A stretch of DNA of 64,000 nucleotides. Source: Phymatolithon calcareum (Eukaryota > Rhodophyta > Florideophyceae > Hapalidiales). A model generated the notes under the pieces. The model saw only the letters and a program-made list of their open reading frames with translations. It had not been told where the DNA came from and did no database searches. Position 1 is the stretch's first letter; each line of letters begins with the position of its first letter. Below are positions 61,205-64,000 of the stretch, piece after piece. The position numbers were made by a program, and so were the translations under genes. The stretch lies in assembly GCA_977006965.1 (NCBI GenBank), contig OZ345370.1, positions 2,170,001-2,234,000 of the forward strand, read 5' to 3'.

Positions 61205-62479
61205 TCAGTCCCCCGACTTCAAAAATTTGTCAAAAGGACCTTTGCGATTAGCAAGCGATCTGTCGAACTTGGGTTTCGAATTCACCGGTATATAACGCCA
61301 CACAACGGCAAGCGTAGAACCTACTAGCGCCATCCACACTAGGCTCACCGCCGACGGGACGCGCACCATGTACTTGCCAAAATGCAAACTCGCAAGCAAG
61401 AACCCAAACGCCGAGCTTTTCATTGACGTCTCGATCGCCGCCGTGCGCCGCACAATCTCACCATACCCCGCCATGGCGACCATAACGTAGCCCATAATAC
61501 CACCCAGGAGATGCAGCAGCATGATTGGAATTTGCAACGAGAGTCCAGCACCCATAATCGGCCCTGCACATTGCGCAACCGACGATCCGACCAGAACGCA
61601 AGTGGCAGCGACGCCGATAACCGGTGAGAATGGGAGCACTGCTTTGACAAACCGGTTTGCGAATCTGTTGAGAAACATTCCAAGTGCAATCGGAGCAAGC
61701 ACGACTTGCACCGTGGAAAACGCGATTCCGAGCGCGTTGACAGGGACAACGGCACCGATGAGCACCTTACTGATGAGGGGAGTCATGACAATAGCGCCAA
61801 ACGTCGTCACGGTGGTCATCATGATGGAAAGCGCCACATTTCCGTTCGCGATGTAGGTACAGAGATTACTTGCCTGACCTCCATTGACAGCACCGACGAG
61901 AATGAGACCGGCGGCAAGATCGTCGGGGAGACGGAAGATTTTCGCAAGAGCGAGGGCGAGACCGGGCATGACGACGTAGCAAGCAAGAAATCCAAGTGCG
62001 ACGGCGCCGAAACGACGCAAAACGCGCTTGAAATCTTCAACGGATAGAGTTATGCCCATGCTAAGCATCAGCACTGCAAGACAGGCCGTGAAATATGGAG
62101 TCGTAAGCCAGGTGTACATTGCGGGCCGTTTGAGACCGGTTAGGGCGGCAAGAATCGTCCATAAGGGAAAGAGATTTGTGAGCAAGGTTGATATGTTGAC
62201 GTATGCAGACCAGATCGCGTTGTTCGCTCCACCGCCAGACGAGGCCGATAGGGGTACAGACACTGCGGCGGCAGAAGGGTCGGAATCATCGGCGGAGGCG
62301 ACGGCGCGAGCTGGAAGGCGCGCTCGCCAAGTTTGGGTGCGCCGTCGCGCGAGAGAGATTGTTACGCCGGGGAGGGCGGTGCGTGCAGAGGATGAGACGA
62401 ATGTGCCACGACGGACCGGGACGAGATTCGCCAGAAAGGCTGTGGTTGGCTTGTGCGGCATGTTTGGAGAAGGGCGCAT
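61205..62479 (-). CDS. Bile acid:sodium symporter (BASS) family carrier, probably plastid-targeted
   Basis: 424 residues, single exon. Residues 1 to about 85 are rich in S, A, R and T (TAFLANLVPVRRGTFVSSSA) and look like a plastid transit peptide. The rest holds about ten hydrophobic helices. TACLAVLMLSMGITLSVEDF and GGQASNLCTYIANGNVALSI match the conserved BASS blocks around the sodium and substrate sites of the plant plastid carriers. Plant plastid BASS proteins move pyruvate, 2-keto acids or glycolate with sodium; the substrate here cannot be told from sequence. The start is Met 62,479 or the Met a few codons later (MPHKPTT). It is divergent from AP-3 sigma. Confidence 0.88.
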   Translation of the reverse strand: MRPSPNMPHKPTTAFLANLVPVRRGTFVSSSARTALPGVTISLARRRTQTWRARLPARAVASADDSDPSAAAVSVPLSASSGGGANNAIWSAYVNISTLLTNLFPLWTILAALTGLKRPAMYTWLTTPYFTACLAVLMLSMGITLSVEDFKRVLRRFGAVALGFLACYVVMPGLALALAKIFRLPDDLAAGLILVGAVNGGQASNLCTYIANGNVALSIMMTTVTTFGAIVMTPLISKVLIGAVVPVNALGIAFSTVQVVLAPIALGMFLNRFANRFVKAVLPFSPVIGVAATCVLVGSSVAQCAGPIMGAGLSLQIPIMLLHLLGGIMGYVMVAMAGYGEIVRRTAAIETSMKSSAFGFLLASLHFGKYMVRVPSAVSLVWMALVGSTLAVVWRYIPVNSKPKFDRSLANRKGPFDKFLKSGD

Positions 62480-63129
62480 GAGCAGATAAACAGGCGTTCC
62501 CGGTTATTGAAAAATTGCGCGGGTCGAATGGATCGTGTTTCGTCCAAACTTCGTTCCGTTCCGTTCGGAGCTCCGTTCTTTCTAGCGTGAGGCAAAAGCT
62601 GGATAAAGAGAGAGTGACAGAGCGCCGGAGGAGAGGTCTGCAACGATCCGGATAGAATCCCCTATCGAAGATAGATTAGGTTTTCTGGAGCACGAGATGT
62701 GGAACAAGTCTTTTCAGTAGGATGCGATGCGATGTGAGCGATCTCCCGCTCTGAGACCACTCTTGGCATTGCGCGATGGTAGCTTCTGATTGGTTCCCTG
62801 ACGCGAATAACATCATAAAATACCAAGTGTGACCAACACGCTCCGTGGGACGCCTTCTAGGCGTGCTTACATCCGAACGCTTTCGTCGGTGCATTACAGT
62901 GCCTCAGCTTGCCAAATTTTGTCAAGATGGACAGCTAACAAAGTGTATTTCTTCATTCCCTATATATCTCTGCTCTCACCTGGCTTGTGTCCTTTTTCCG
63001 GTGACCCGCCATTGCGCCTGGCGTCGACCACGTGGAAAGGCAGCCCTGACGCACAGTTCCTGAGTGCTTGTTTCGGATAATCTGTTCCGTTCAGCAGCGA
63101 GTGCTTGTTCTATCGGTGCAGGTGACAAA
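62480..63129. promoter_or_regulatory. Divergent promoter region between BASS and AP-3 sigma
   Basis: 650 bases between two start codons on opposite strands. TGCAGGTGACAAAATG just before the AP-3 start could be a splice acceptor in the 5' UTR. No gene seen. Confidence 0.4.
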
Positions 63130-63639
63130 ATGATCAAGGCCGTCGTGGTGATGAACACGCACGGGCAGGCGCGTCTGACTAAGTTTTACGTGCAAGTCGG
63201 GGAGGAGGCGGAGCAGCAATTTGTGCGCGAGGTATTTGCGCTCTTATCGCGTCGGTCGGAAGGCATGTGCAATTTCGTGGAGGGTGGTACTGTGCTCGGT
63301 CCAGATGTGCGTGTGATCTATCGTCATTACGCCACGCTTTTTTTCGTCTTTTGTGTCGACGCCTCTGAAAGCGAATTGGGTATTCTTGATCTTATTCAGG
63401 TGTTTGTGGAGACACTGGACAACTGCTTCCAGAACGTTTGCGAACTCGACCTTATTTTCCATATGGATAAGATTCACTTTGTACTTGACGAACTTGTGTG
63501 CGCCGGACTGGTTTTGGAGACTAATATGACGGATATTATACAGGCACTGCATGCCGCAAAGCGTGAGTCGCTTGCGCAGCCTAAACCGCTTGTGCCGAGA
63601 TCTGTGCGTAATACCTTGCAGTTGGGCAAGTTTCGATAG
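63130..63639 (+). CDS. AP-3 adaptor complex sigma subunit
   Basis: 169 residues from MIKAVVVMNTHGQARLTKFY. The clathrin-adaptor small-chain fold is evident: IYRHYATLFFVFCVDASESE, LGILDLIQVFVETLDNCFQN, VCELDLIFHMDKIHFVLDEL and LVLETNM. CNFVEGG and the C-terminal extension (residues about 145-169) point to AP-3 and not AP-1 or AP-2. In other eukaryotes AP-3 sorts cargo from Golgi or endosomes to lysosome or vacuole. The frame is open 22 codons upstream, but homologues start at MIKA, so Met 63,130 is chosen. Confidence 0.93.
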   Translation: MIKAVVVMNTHGQARLTKFYVQVGEEAEQQFVREVFALLSRRSEGMCNFVEGGTVLGPDVRVIYRHYATLFFVFCVDASESELGILDLIQVFVETLDNCFQNVCELDLIFHMDKIHFVLDELVCAGLVLETNMTDIIQALHAAKRESLAQPKPLVPRSVRNTLQLGKFR

Positions 63640-64000
63640 GGGGACTGGGGATTTTCTGTGCTGTGTTGCGTGGATCAGGAATTTTGTATGCATTTTGACT
63701 CTCGGAAATATTTGCAGATGTACCGGCAGCGTACCTCTGTCTGCTGGCCGTCGGTACTTGCTTCCCCGGAATAATCGAGCGATTGTCATTCACTCTCAAC
63801 AAATGTGATACGTCCCCAGGCAGTCTTCAAAGAGCTACTGTACTCAAGGAAATCACGTTGATGCCACTGACAATTTCCAAGTTGCATTTAACAGCGCGAA
63901 AAATGACATGCAAACAGCCAGCCTCATTTTACAACAGTTTCCATTTCATGCAAGGCAGGCAATCTTGACCGTACACCCACCTGCAACACCGTTCTCCATT
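63640..64000. other. 3' flank of AP-3 sigma
   Basis: No gene, repeat or RNA recognised in the last 361 bases. Confidence 0.4.

Overview
This is nuclear DNA of a eukaryote. Several genes carry short GT-AG spliceosomal introns (50 to about 120 bases), and the gene families are eukaryotic: an XRN-type nuclease, an SMC5/6 MAGE subunit, the AP-3 sigma adaptin, the mitochondrial ATPase inhibitor IF1, and a DUG glutathione-degradation protein. A BASS carrier with a long N-terminal extension resembling a transit peptide, and a second membrane protein with a similar leader, suggest a plastid-bearing lineage. A unicellular alga, possibly a red alga, is the best guess, but the sequence alone does not prove it.

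Layout. Bases 1-640 hold a cluster of very short, tightly packed ORFs of unknown origin. Bases 641-17,421 are a normal gene region: XRN-like nuclease (+, 4 exons), diacylglycerol kinase (-), IF1 (+, 3 exons), a small unnamed mitochondrial-type membrane protein (-, 3 exons), NSE3/MAGE (+), and a 1,389-residue single-exon protein that joins Dug3 and Dug2 functions. Bases 17,422-60,443 are one giant imperfect inverted repeat. The left arm is 17,422-38,389, the spacer 38,390-40,746 and the right arm 40,747-60,443. Each arm carries one intact Sel1-repeat gene, an inverted broken copy of the 3' half of the DUG gene, a LINE retrotransposon with intact ORFs (29,845-35,034 and its mirror), several older LINE pieces, short retroposons and a MULE-like DNA transposon. 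The spacer holds another broken DUG copy. Bases 60,293-64,000 return to ordinary genes: a four-helix membrane protein, the BASS carrier and AP-3 sigma.

How it fits together. The right side reads DUG pseudogene (+), Sel1 (-), membrane protein (+), BASS (-), AP-3 sigma (+). The left side reads intact DUG (+), then abruptly the inverted 5' end of the membrane-protein gene, Sel1 (+), then DUG pseudogene (-). This is the order expected if a segment next to DUG was copied back on itself from a break or template switch. From about 24.3 to 38.4 kb the two arms have no net length difference. The outer parts have diverged by substitutions, small indels and one DNA-transposon insertion with a clean empty site in the other arm. 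Smaller palindromes and hairpins are frequent across the window, so fold-back duplication seems to act at several scales here.
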